Positions 7,181 through 14,075 of a DNA stretch of 16,161 nt are shown here, piece by piece (the stretch's first letter is position 1; each line of letters starts with the position of its first letter). A model generated the notes under the pieces. That model saw only the letters and a program-made list of their open reading frames with translations, had not been told where the DNA came from and did not search any database. The translations under genes and the position numbers were made by a program. Source of the stretch: Acidobacteriota bacterium (GTDB taxonomy: Bacteria; Acidobacteriota; Terriglobia; Acidiferrales; UBA7541); contig PKWH01000142.1 in the NCBI GenBank assembly GCA_003131985.1, forward strand, positions 14,427 through 30,587, read 5' to 3'.

Positions 7181-8384
7181 AGCGAGAAAGGATTTCCATA
7201 TCCTTGTCGCCGCGGCCGGAAAGATTCAGGATCACTACTTCATCCTTCCTCATTTTAGGTGCGCGTCGAATAAGTTCCGCCAAAGCATGGGCAGATTCAA
7301 GCGCGGGAATAATCCCTTCGACGCGCGCAAGCGTGCGCGCTGCTGCCACGGCGTCTTCATCGCTGACGGCCGTGTACTCAGCGCGGCCTTGTTCCGCGAG
7401 CCAAGCGTGCTCGGGACCGACGCCGGGATAATCGAGCCCGGCAGACACAGAATGAGTGGTCGAGATTTGACCGTCCGCATTCTGCAACAAATAAGTGTAG
7501 GTGCCTTGCAGAACGCCGGGGCGCGCGCCGGCAAATCCCTCTGCTGCAGCAAGGCGCGCCGCGTGCTCACCGAGGGATTTTCCGCGGCCGCCAGCCTCTA
7601 CGCCGAGCATTTTCACGTTAGCGTCGCCAAGAAATGCATGGAATAGGCCGATAGCATTTGATCCACCGCCGACACACGCGATCAGATGATCGGGAAGGCG
7701 TTCTTCGGCGCGCAAAATTTGCTCGCGAGCTTCTTCGCCGATAATTTTCTGGAAATCGCGCACGATTTGCGGGTAAGGATGGGCGCCGAGAACGGAGCCG
7801 AGGAGATAGTGCGACGTGCGCACGTTCGTAACCCAGTCACGCATAGCTTCATTGATCGCGTCCTTCAGCGTGCGGCTGCCGGAATCCACACCAACCACTT
7901 CCGCGCCGAGGAGACGCATGCGAAAAACATTCAGCCGCTGGCGTTCCATATCCTCGGTGCCCATATAAACCGTACAAGTGAGGCCGAGTCGCGCGGCGAC
8001 CGTAGCTGTGGCCACGCCATGCTGCCCTGCGCCGGTTTCCGCGATGATTCGTTTTTTGCCCATGCGCACAGCGAGTAAGGCCTGGCCGAGCGCATTGTTT
8101 ATTTTGTGCGCGCCAGTATGGAGCAGGTCTTCGCGTTTCAAATAGATGCGAGGGCCGGCGAGCTGCTCGGTAAGCCGCGATGCAAATTGCAGGGGAGTTG
8201 GCCTGCCGGCGAAATTATGTAGCAGGTCATCCAGTTCCTTCTGAAAACTCTTATCCGCGCGGGCTTCGGCATAGGCTCGCTCGAGTTCTTCGAGCGGTGC
8301 GACGAGCGTTTCCGGAACATAGCGGCCGCCGAAGGGACCGTAGCGTCCGCGTGAATCGGGCATCGTCTGTGGCGCCGCGCTCAT
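7173..8384 (-). CDS. trpB: tryptophan synthase beta subunit
   Basis: PLP enzyme that condenses indole with serine to give tryptophan. In the 403-aa product the PLP lysine is K94 (HTGAHKINN), the catalytic glutamate E116 (AETGAGQHG), and the cofactor phosphate loop is GGGSNAIG. It is a TrpB1-type protein, the form that pairs with TrpA. The frame is open to 8477, but ATG 8384 forms an ATGA overlap with the trpF stop and has GAGGAAAG upstream, and the family N-terminus starts just after it (MPDSRGRYGPFGGRYVPE); an ATG seven codons in is an alternative. Confidence 0.97.
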   Translation of the reverse strand: MSAAPQTMPDSRGRYGPFGGRYVPETLVAPLEELERAYAEARADKSFQKELDDLLHNFAGRPTPLQFASRLTEQLAGPRIYLKREDLLHTGAHKINNALGQALLAVRMGKKRIIAETGAGQHGVATATVAARLGLTCTVYMGTEDMERQRLNVFRMRLLGAEVVGVDSGSRTLKDAINEAMRDWVTNVRTSHYLLGSVLGAHPYPQIVRDFQKIIGEEAREQILRAEERLPDHLIACVGGGSNAIGLFHAFLGDANVKMLGVEAGGRGKSLGEHAARLAAAEGFAGARPGVLQGTYTYLLQNADGQISTTHSVSAGLDYPGVGPEHAWLAEQGRAEYTAVSDEDAVAAARTLARVEGIIPALESAHALAELIRRAPKMRKDEVVILNLSGRGDKDMEILSRYV

Positions 8385-9016
8385 CGCACTTTCCTCTGCG
8401 CAGAGCGCACGGCTCGCATGAAGTTCGCTACCAGCGCCGGATCTTTCTTGCCCGGTTTTGCTTCCACTCCACTGCAAACATCCACTGCGTACGGCTTGGC
8501 AGAGCGAATCGCTTCGGTAACGTTCTTCGGCGTCAGGCCTCCGGCCAGAAAAATGTGGCCCGCGCGTTTCGCTCGAAGCGCTATGTTCCAGCGAAAAGTC
8601 TTTCCGCTTCCGCCGTGGCGGCGACGGTCGAAGCCGTCTAGCAGAAATGCAGAGGCACGCTTGAACCGGGCGAGTTCGGCCGTGCGGAACGAGTCTCGCA
8701 CCCGGACTGCTTTGATTACGGGCAGATTTCGCGCAAGGCGCGCGACAGCCTCAGGCGATTCTTCGCCATGAAGCTGAAGATAGTCGAGACCGACCTCGCG
8801 CGCGATCTCTAACATTTTGTCCTCTCGCTCGTTCACAAAAACCCCTACGGACGCGAGTTTCTTTGGCAAGCGCTGCAAAATCCGCCGGGCTGTCCGCGGC
8901 GTTACGTAGCGTGGGCTATGCGGATAAAAATTAAATCCGATGAAGTCCGCTCCGGCTTCGTAAGCCTTACGAGCGTCCTTTAAATTTGTGATCCCGCATA
9001 TTTTTACCATTACCAT
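8381..9016 (-). CDS. trpF: phosphoribosylanthranilate isomerase
   Basis: Amadori isomerase converting N-(5-phosphoribosyl)anthranilate to CdRP. A TIM barrel of 211 aa, with the general base Cys7 in VKICGIT and general acid Asp127 in FLLDGF, followed by the GGSGKTFRW phosphate loop. Two starts are possible: ATG 9016, overlapping trpC by 7 bp, or ATG 9010, which forms a TAATG junction with the trpC stop; the difference is two residues (MV). It is a stand-alone enzyme, not fused to TrpC as in enterobacteria. Confidence 0.95.
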   Translation of the reverse strand: MVMVKICGITNLKDARKAYEAGADFIGFNFYPHSPRYVTPRTARRILQRLPKKLASVGVFVNEREDKMLEIAREVGLDYLQLHGEESPEAVARLARNLPVIKAVRVRDSFRTAELARFKRASAFLLDGFDRRRHGGSGKTFRWNIALRAKRAGHIFLAGGLTPKNVTEAIRSAKPYAVDVCSGVEAKPGKKDPALVANFMRAVRSAQRKVR

Positions 9017-9855
9017 TGCGTCTCGTCGCTCGCCGAGCCGGAATTCTCCAAGCCGCAGGGCTGGAGCAAAGTGCGGAGAGCCTGCCCCGGATCGTCTTGT
9101 TGCATCAGGCGCTCGCCGATGAGGAACGCGTCAAACCCAGCTTCGCTCAGCCGAACGAGGTCTTCGCGCGTGCGCAAACCAGACTCGCTGACAGCGATAC
9201 AATCCTCTGGAATATCCTGCACTAATTCGATCGATGTTTTCAGATGCACGCTGAAATCCTGCAGGTCGCGATTGTTGACGCCGATGATTTTCGCGCCGGC
9301 TGAAAGAACGCGTTCCAGTTCTTGGCGCGAATGGACCTCCACCAAGGGCTCCATCTTGAGCGAACGCCCCAAAGCGAGCAGTGCGCGAAACGTTTCATCG
9401 TCCAAGACGGCGGCGATGAGAAGAAAAGAATCGGCGCCGGCTGCGCGTGTTTCCCACACCTGCCAGGGGTCCAGAATGAAATCCTTTCGCAAGATTGGAA
9501 TCTTCGTTACGCGGCTGGCTTCCTTCAAATCGGCCAGCGAGCCGGAAAAGAAATCCTCTTCGGTCAGCACGGAAAGCGCGGTCGCGCCTGCCTCTTCGAG
9601 ATCCGCAGCCAAGAGCGCTGGGGCGAAATCTGAACGGATAATGCCGCGAGACGGAGAGGCTTTCTTCAGTTCCGCAATAATGCGAACATCCGGTCCCGCA
9701 AGCGCAGACGGGAAATCCCGAGGCGGCGCAACTTTCTTTTCGACCGCTATTCGGAGCGCGGCCTCCGGAAGCACGCGCTTGCGATGCGCGATAGACTCGC
9801 GGCGTGCTTCGACAATTCGTTCCAGAATGTTTTTCGAGCGACCGCTAGTTTCCAT
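9010..9855 (-). CDS. trpC: indole-3-glycerol-phosphate synthase
   Basis: Closes the indole ring, converting CdRP to indole-3-glycerol phosphate with loss of CO2 and water. The catalytic residues of the TIM barrel are present: E62 and K64 (IIAELKKASPSRG), K124 (LRKDFI), E173 (PLVEVH) and N194 (VNNRDL), with SESG near the end for phosphate binding. The 281-aa length is slightly long owing to a C-terminal tail. The ATG at 9855 has no clear ribosome site. It is the first gene of a trpC-trpF-trpB-trpA block in which every junction overlaps. trpE, trpG and trpD are absent from the window. Confidence 0.96.
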   Translation of the reverse strand: METSGRSKNILERIVEARRESIAHRKRVLPEAALRIAVEKKVAPPRDFPSALAGPDVRIIAELKKASPSRGIIRSDFAPALLAADLEEAGATALSVLTEEDFFSGSLADLKEASRVTKIPILRKDFILDPWQVWETRAAGADSFLLIAAVLDDETFRALLALGRSLKMEPLVEVHSRQELERVLSAGAKIIGVNNRDLQDFSVHLKTSIELVQDIPEDCIAVSESGLRTREDLVRLSEAGFDAFLIGERLMQQDDPGQALRTLLQPCGLENSGSASDETQW

Positions 9856-9892
9856 GTGCGAATTTACGTCAAATCCGGTGCGGCAAAATACA

Positions 9893-9913
9893 CCTTCAAG
9901 TGAGCCCTGAAGG
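9893..9913 (-). other. hairpin in the trp leader
   Basis: Six-base arms CCTTCA and TGAAGG with a 9-base loop, located within the predicted 5' leader of trpC. No U-run follows, and the leader contains no start codon followed by Trp codons, so it is not a classical attenuator. It may be a chance structure. Confidence 0.3.
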
Positions 9914-9929
9914 GAGAATCGCTATGAAT

Positions 9930-9958
9930 ATGCTAGTTGCGCGGCTTGCAGAAGTCAA
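9930..9958 (-). promoter_or_regulatory. trpCFBA promoter
   Basis: On the minus strand TTGACT (-35, 9953-9958; five of six) is 17 bases from TAGCAT (-10, 9930-9935; four of six). Transcription would start near 9923, leaving a leader of about 68 bases before trpC. This places the start of the operon at trpC rather than further upstream. Confidence 0.55.
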
Positions 9959-10012
9959 TTTGGCGCGGCGGTTGGTATTGAAAGAAACGCAGGATTTTCG
10001 AAGCGATTGCAG

Positions 10013-11725
10013 CTATGGCGCAGGCGGCGCGGCCCCGAGCAACGGCTCCGAGAACTTGATGGGGATACCAAAATTCGATCCGCCGAAACCCCTGAGCACC
10101 GCATAAGTAACGCCAATCACTTTTCCTTTACGGTTAAAAAGAGGCCCACCGGAGCCGCCGTTAGTTGTCTGCGCGTCGAAAACAATCTTGTCAGGCAGAA
10201 TATCGCCGATGTGTCCTTGTGTGATGAGCGGACGAATCAAGTTGCGATGCGCCAGTTCGTCGAGCACCTTTGAGGTGTCTATGCCGTTGTGAGCAATGAT
10301 TTCCTGAGCCGTATCTTCATCGGTGCGCGCGAGAATGGCGGCGAGTCCAGTAGCATAGCCCATCAAAATTACAGGCTGGCCGGTGACTGCCGCTCCTTGG
10401 TTCCAATCGACCAAAAGGACGGAGCGTTTGAGGTCCTGCAAATCCACACGCATTGTCGCGAGATCTATTTCGGGCGAAATCTGCTGAACTTCCGCGTGAA
10501 ACGCGCGAGCATCCCCGGGGAAATACGCACGGATGGTTGAAATTTCGGGCTGATATCCCTGGTCTGTGAAAACTTTAAAGTCGTCACTTTTCCACCACGG
10601 CTCGGCCACATGGTGATTCGTGATGACGCGTCCGTTCGGACCGGCGACGAAACCGGTGCCAAATATATCGATCTTGACCTCGGGCCCATGGCCTTCGAGC
10701 GTGAGAATCGGCTCCCCGTCGCTATCTTGCAGAGGCTGACCCTGTTGGTTGAGACCGGCATAACGGAGGCGCTGTCCGGTGTTTTTGTCGCGGAGCGCCA
10801 CCGAAACATACAACAAGCAAACGCTTTGGACGTCCGCCGGAATCAGAGTTTGGGCTCCTTGGCCTTCTTGCTCGATACGCGCGAGCCGCGCGTTGGTCTC
10901 TTCGAGCTGTTTTCGCAGGCTGCTTGCATCATTCGGATTCGCATTGGCCATCTGAGCTTTCAGATCCGCGGCTTGTTTCTGAAGATCGCCTTTGGCGGCT
11001 GGAGTGCCGGTTGCCGTTCCCTGCTGCGTGCGAATTTTGCGGGCTTCCGCAACCAAATCTTGCTGGCGAACGATTCCGCCTTCAAAGCGAGTGATGATGG
11101 CATTTCCTCGCTGCGTTTCTTTTTGCGCGCTTCGGGCGAAGAGAAAGTAGATCCCGGCCATGACTACAACAATCGCGCAAATGGCGACGAATCCGAACTT
11201 GAGCTTGTGGTCGAGCGAGGTGGCGTCATTCGCCATTTTTTCTGTCACAGCGAGGGCCTCGAACGCCGTGTGGGCAATCTGTTGGCCTTCTATGGCAATG
11301 CTCGCTTCGTCGCGCAACTGTTTTTGCGCGCGGAACATTTTTAATTGGGTGCGGACGCGAGCCAGCAGTTCGCTCGAGTCACACGGTTGGGAAATAGCGT
11401 CGTCCGCGCCAAAATTCAGCGCTTCTGCACGTTGCTCAGGCCCTGAGCCAACCAGAAGAATCACGCGAACCATTTCAGTTGCTGCGGAGCCGCGGATTGT
11501 GGCGATGGTTTCGCGCGGGTGCGGTCCATCTGCATCGGACGCGTTCCGGGATCGAGCGTTCATCAAAAGCAGATTGGCCGCGGCGTGGTGAATAGCGTCC
11601 AGCGCGTCGCCGGCGTTGCTAAATGAAATTACATCGTAACCCGCTGTCTCCAGTGCCGAGCGCAGGGTTTCGAGCGCGGTCGGGTCGGCTTCGACGATTA
11701 CGATTTTTTCGCGCGCGTTATCCAT
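10013..11725 (-). CDS. membrane-anchored trypsin-like serine protease with N-terminal pseudo-receiver domain
   Basis: Numbering from ATG 11725 (570 aa). Residues about 7-130 are a response-regulator receiver fold (IVIVEADP to ELLARVRTQL), but the phosphoacceptor Asp is Asn56 (LLLMNARS), one of the acidic pair is lost (VEADP), and the conserved Lys is Gln113 (ISQPCD), so it should not be phosphorylated normally. A membrane helix at about 178-197 is flanked by Lys on one side and Arg/Lys on the other. Coiled-coil, Gln/Ala-rich sequence follows to about 290. The trypsin-like domain at about 350-565 has His372 (TNHHVAEP), Asp421 (EIDLATM) and Ser525 (TNGGSGGP), an HtrA-like triad; no PDZ domain is seen. 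The likely topology is receiver in the cytoplasm and protease in the periplasm. A GTG at 11794 with GGAG upstream would add 23 residues whose codons are AT-rich at third positions, unlike the rest, so the ATG is preferred. Substrate and signal unknown. Confidence 0.88.
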   Translation of the reverse strand: MDNAREKIVIVEADPTALETLRSALETAGYDVISFSNAGDALDAIHHAAANLLLMNARSRNASDADGPHPRETIATIRGSAATEMVRVILLVGSGPEQRAEALNFGADDAISQPCDSSELLARVRTQLKMFRAQKQLRDEASIAIEGQQIAHTAFEALAVTEKMANDATSLDHKLKFGFVAICAIVVVMAGIYFLFARSAQKETQRGNAIITRFEGGIVRQQDLVAEARKIRTQQGTATGTPAAKGDLQKQAADLKAQMANANPNDASSLRKQLEETNARLARIEQEGQGAQTLIPADVQSVCLLYVSVALRDKNTGQRLRYAGLNQQGQPLQDSDGEPILTLEGHGPEVKIDIFGTGFVAGPNGRVITNHHVAEPWWKSDDFKVFTDQGYQPEISTIRAYFPGDARAFHAEVQQISPEIDLATMRVDLQDLKRSVLLVDWNQGAAVTGQPVILMGYATGLAAILARTDEDTAQEIIAHNGIDTSKVLDELAHRNLIRPLITQGHIGDILPDKIVFDAQTTNGGSGGPLFNRKGKVIGVTYAVLRGFGGSNFGIPIKFSEPLLGAAPPAP

Positions 11726-11850
11726 GTTGTCCGTGGACCATTCCGGCGTCGAAAAGAGAATTTCGTCACAGGGAAGAAAAATCGGAAAGCACAAGAGCTC
11801 CGAGTGCTTTCCTCAATTAGAATAGACGCTCTCCGTGCCTTCGCGGGTTC

Positions 11851-11879
11851 ATAGTAATTTTGTTGGATAAAATTTGCAA
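11851..11879 (-). promoter_or_regulatory. candidate promoter for the pseudo-receiver protease
   Basis: On the minus strand TTGCAA (11874-11879) is 17 bases from TACTAT (11851-11856), each with four of six consensus matches. The -35 box overlaps the start codon of the divergent uracil-DNA glycosylase. Weak support from sequence alone. Confidence 0.3.
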
Positions 11880-12560
11880 ACACTCGACCAACTAAACCAA
11901 AGGATCGTACGCTGCCGAAAATGTCCGAGGCTTGTCTGCTATCGCGAAAAGATAGCGGCGGAAAAACGTCGTGCATTTATGAACTGGGACTACTGGGGCA
12001 AGCCGGTCCCGGGCTTCGGTGATCCGCGCGCGAAGCTCCTAATTCTGGGTCTCGCGCCCGCCGCTCATGGCGGGAATCGAACGGGAAGAGTCTTCACCGG
12101 CGACCGCTCCGGCGATTTTCTCTACAAGGCGCTCTATGAAACTGGGTTTGCCAACCAGCCGGTTTCCACGCATCGGGGCGACGGCCTGAAGCTAAAAAAT
12201 GCATATATTGCGGCAACGATTCGATGCGCTCCTCCTGCGAACAAACCGCTTCCATCCGAATTAGAGAACTGCCTGCCATATTTTGAAAGGGAGCTGGAGG
12301 TGATCCGCCCGCGCGCCGTCCTTGCGTTGGGAAATATTGCGATGCACGCTTACTTGGGGCTGCTGAAACGCAAAGGGCAGATCGAGAGCTTCGCAAAGTA
12401 TCCGCTTCGTCACGGCGCGAGTTACCAGCTACCCGGCGACTTGCCTCGATTATTTGTTTCGTATCATCCCAGCCAACAAAACACGTTCACCGGGAAGCTT
12501 ACGGAATCGATGATGGTCGACGTGCTGCTCGCGATCCGGGAATTCATCGGCGGCAAGTGA
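11874..12560 (+). CDS. udgB: family 5 (UDGb) uracil-DNA glycosylase
   Basis: Removes uracil, and in this family also hypoxanthine and other deaminated bases, from DNA to start base excision repair. Four cysteines, C14 and C17 (VRCRKCPRL) plus C118 and C133, are placed to ligate the 4Fe-4S cluster of family 4 and 5 enzymes. Motif 1, GLAPAAHGGNRTGR (residues 59-72), is the family 5 form, lacking the Asp/Asn/Glu used by other families, and motif 2 contains H198 in SYHPSQQN. At 228 aa the length is normal. The start is TTG 11874, the first possible in the frame because a TAA precedes it by three bases; GGAT lies 5 bases upstream. It is divergent from the protease gene. The ABC operon follows on the same strand. 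Confidence 0.93.
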   Translation: MQTLDQLNQRIVRCRKCPRLVCYREKIAAEKRRAFMNWDYWGKPVPGFGDPRAKLLILGLAPAAHGGNRTGRVFTGDRSGDFLYKALYETGFANQPVSTHRGDGLKLKNAYIAATIRCAPPANKPLPSELENCLPYFERELEVIRPRAVLALGNIAMHAYLGLLKRKGQIESFAKYPLRHGASYQLPGDLPRLFVSYHPSQQNTFTGKLTESMMVDVLLAIREFIGGK

Positions 12561-12593
12561 TTTACTCCGGCGCGCCGGCAGCGCCACGCGTGT

Positions 12594-12623
12594 TTGACAG
12601 CGTGCTGCGAGGCTTGCTAGCCT
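12594..12623 (+). promoter_or_regulatory. candidate promoter of the osmoprotectant ABC operon
   Basis: A perfect TTGACA (-35, 12594-12599) is followed after 18 bases by TAGCCT (12618-12623), a weak -10. A start near 12630 would leave about 23 bases before ATG 12653. This supports the ATG, rather than the upstream GTG at 12557, as the ATPase start. Confidence 0.45.
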
Positions 12624-12626
12624 CGC
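12607..12626. repeat. 20-bp inverted repeat overlapping the ABC operon promoter
   Basis: GCGAGGCTTGCTAGCCTCGC: 8-base arms (12607-12614 and 12619-12626) around TGCT, with nine of ten positions symmetrical per half. It overlaps the spacer and -10 of the candidate promoter, the place where a dimeric repressor would act. It could also fold as a stem-loop after the glycosylase gene, but no T-run follows, so it does not look like an intrinsic terminator. Confidence 0.5.
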
Positions 12627-12652
12627 CAGACGCGGTGACTTACCGCCCTCGA

Positions 12653-13450
12653 ATGAAAGCCGAACCCGACCGAGAGACCGCGCGCGAATCCATCATTGAA
12701 TTCCGCAACGTCGGCTATCGTCTCCCGAATGGCCAACCGCTGCTAGAGGGTCTCAATCTCGCTGTAGGGCGCGGTGAGACGTTAGTTCTGTTAGGCCGCA
12801 GTGGCGCCGGAAAGACTACCGCCCTGAAGCTGATTAATCGGCTGCTCAATCCGAGCGGCGGAGAAATCCTTGTTGAGGGTAAATCGACCTGCAGTTGGGA
12901 CGCGATCGCGCTACGCCGGCATATCGGTTACGTCATACAAGAAATAGGCCTGTTTCCCCATTTCACGATCGAGCAGAACGTTTCCCTGGTTCCGCGACTC
13001 GAACGCTGGCCGGTTGATCGGACCAGCGCGCGCGTGAACGAACTCTTGAATCTCATGCGGCTTGATCCGGCTAAATTTTCCAAGAGATATCCGCACGAAC
13101 TTTCCGGAGGCCAGCGCCAGCGAGTAGGCATCGCGCGGGCATTGGCTGTTGACCCGCCCATTTTATTGATGGACGAGCCGTTCGGAGCGCTCGATCCTCT
13201 CACGCGCGGCGAACTACACAAGGAGTTCCGGCAGCTTCAGCGGCGCCTCGAGAAGACAATCGTGATCGTCACTCACGATGTAGGCGAATCTTTACTGCTC
13301 TCCACGCGCATCGCATTGCTCGACGCAGGAAAATTGACTGGAGTCTTTTCGGTGAAGGAGTTCCTCGCGGCTCGGGAGCCCGTGGCCGCTGCTTACGTTG
13401 CGAATTTCCGGATGTACGAAGAAGCCGAGAGGACCAATGAGCCTGATTGA
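12653..13450 (+). CDS. osmoprotectant (glycine betaine/choline-type) ABC transporter ATPase
   Basis: Cytoplasmic ATPase driving import by the permease and binding protein encoded next to it. Numbering from ATG 12653 (265 aa): Walker A GRSGAGKTT (K54), Q-loop with VIQEIGLFPH (Q96), the pattern seen in OpuC/ProV-type ATPases, signature LSGGQRQR (150-157), Walker B ILLMDEP (E175) and switch His208. The tandem CBS domains that end OpuCA/OpuA ATPases and sense ionic strength are missing, so regulation must differ. The frame extends to a GTG at 12557 that overlaps the glycosylase stop (GTGA), but the extra 32 residues contain no domain and would cover a promoter and palindrome, so the ATG is chosen. 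The permease start overlaps the end of this gene by 14 bp. Confidence 0.92.
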   Translation: MKAEPDRETARESIIEFRNVGYRLPNGQPLLEGLNLAVGRGETLVLLGRSGAGKTTALKLINRLLNPSGGEILVEGKSTCSWDAIALRRHIGYVIQEIGLFPHFTIEQNVSLVPRLERWPVDRTSARVNELLNLMRLDPAKFSKRYPHELSGGQRQRVGIARALAVDPPILLMDEPFGALDPLTRGELHKEFRQLQRRLEKTIVIVTHDVGESLLLSTRIALLDAGKLTGVFSVKEFLAAREPVAAAYVANFRMYEEAERTNEPD

Positions 13451-14075
13451 TTTCTTTATTCGACATCAGCGCGAAATTTTACAGGCGACCCTACAGCACA
13501 TTTGGCTGGTTGGCATCTCGATGCTGCTCGCGGTGGCCATAGGGGTTCCGCTCGGAATCATCGCCAGCCGCCATCCCTGGCTTTCGAAACCGATCCTCGG
13601 AGGAGCGAACATCGCCGAAACAATTCCAAGCCTCGCGCTTTTTGGATTTTTGCTGCCTGTGCCGTGGCTCGGGGGTCGCGCGGACCGGCTCGTGATTACC
13701 GCGCTGACCTTATACGCGCTGCTTCCCATTATTCGCAATACGACTGCGGGCATTGGCGGTGTGGATGCCGCGGTGCGCGAAGCGGCGCGCGGAATGGGAA
13801 TGACGGAGAATCAAATTCTGTTTCAGGTGGAACTTCCGCTTTCTGTGCCGACGATTCTCGCGGGTGTTCGGGTTGCTACTGTTCTGACCATCGGTATCGC
13901 GACGATTGCGGCCGCGGTGGGAGCAGGAGGCCTGGGCGAATTTATATTTCGCGGCCTTGCGATGGTGAACGACCAGCTGATTCTTGCTGGCGCGATTCCG
14001 GCAGCCGCGCTCGCTCTACTTGCGGATTTTATGTTGAGCTTGCTGGAACGCAGGCTGCGGCCCGCGCGATCATGA
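13437..14075 (+). CDS. osmoprotectant ABC transporter permease
   Basis: Inner-membrane channel subunit of the importer, 212 aa with about five or six helices. The EAA motif that docks on the ATPase is at 115-121 (EAARGMG), followed by ILFQVELPLSVPTILAGVR, typical of the OpuB/OpuC/YehW group. The ATG at 13437 has AGAGGA just upstream and overlaps the ATPase gene by 14 bp; a start at 13398 is in frame but would overlap more and adds nonhydrophobic residues. Only one permease gene is present, whereas OpuB/OpuC and YehWXYZ systems have two, so it probably forms a homodimer. The stop overlaps the next start as ATGA. Confidence 0.93.
   Translation: MSLIDFFIRHQREILQATLQHIWLVGISMLLAVAIGVPLGIIASRHPWLSKPILGGANIAETIPSLALFGFLLPVPWLGGRADRLVITALTLYALLPIIRNTTAGIGGVDAAVREAARGMGMTENQILFQVELPLSVPTILAGVRVATVLTIGIATIAAAVGAGGLGEFIFRGLAMVNDQLILAGAIPAAALALLADFMLSLLERRLRPARS

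Noticed and set aside
9900..10106. Plus-strand open frame of 68 codons over the trp promoter region.
   Set aside because: It covers the promoter, the leader hairpin and the end of the protease gene; no family resemblance.
11726..11794. Longer start (GTG 11794 with GGAG upstream) for the pseudo-receiver protease.
   Set aside because: The extra 23 residues have AT-rich third codon positions and unlikely composition ahead of a receiver domain, which normally begins within a few residues of the start; kept only as an alternative.
12607..12626. Intrinsic terminator after the uracil-DNA glycosylase gene.
   Set aside because: The stem is good but no T-run follows and the site lies inside a candidate promoter, so an operator is a better reading.
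13502..14071. The reading frame of the binding-protein gene stays open for 190 codons backwards across the permease gene.
   Set aside because: The permease in the other frame has clear EAA and membrane features; the open frame has no hydrophobic pattern and the lipoprotein signal begins exactly at ATG 14072.
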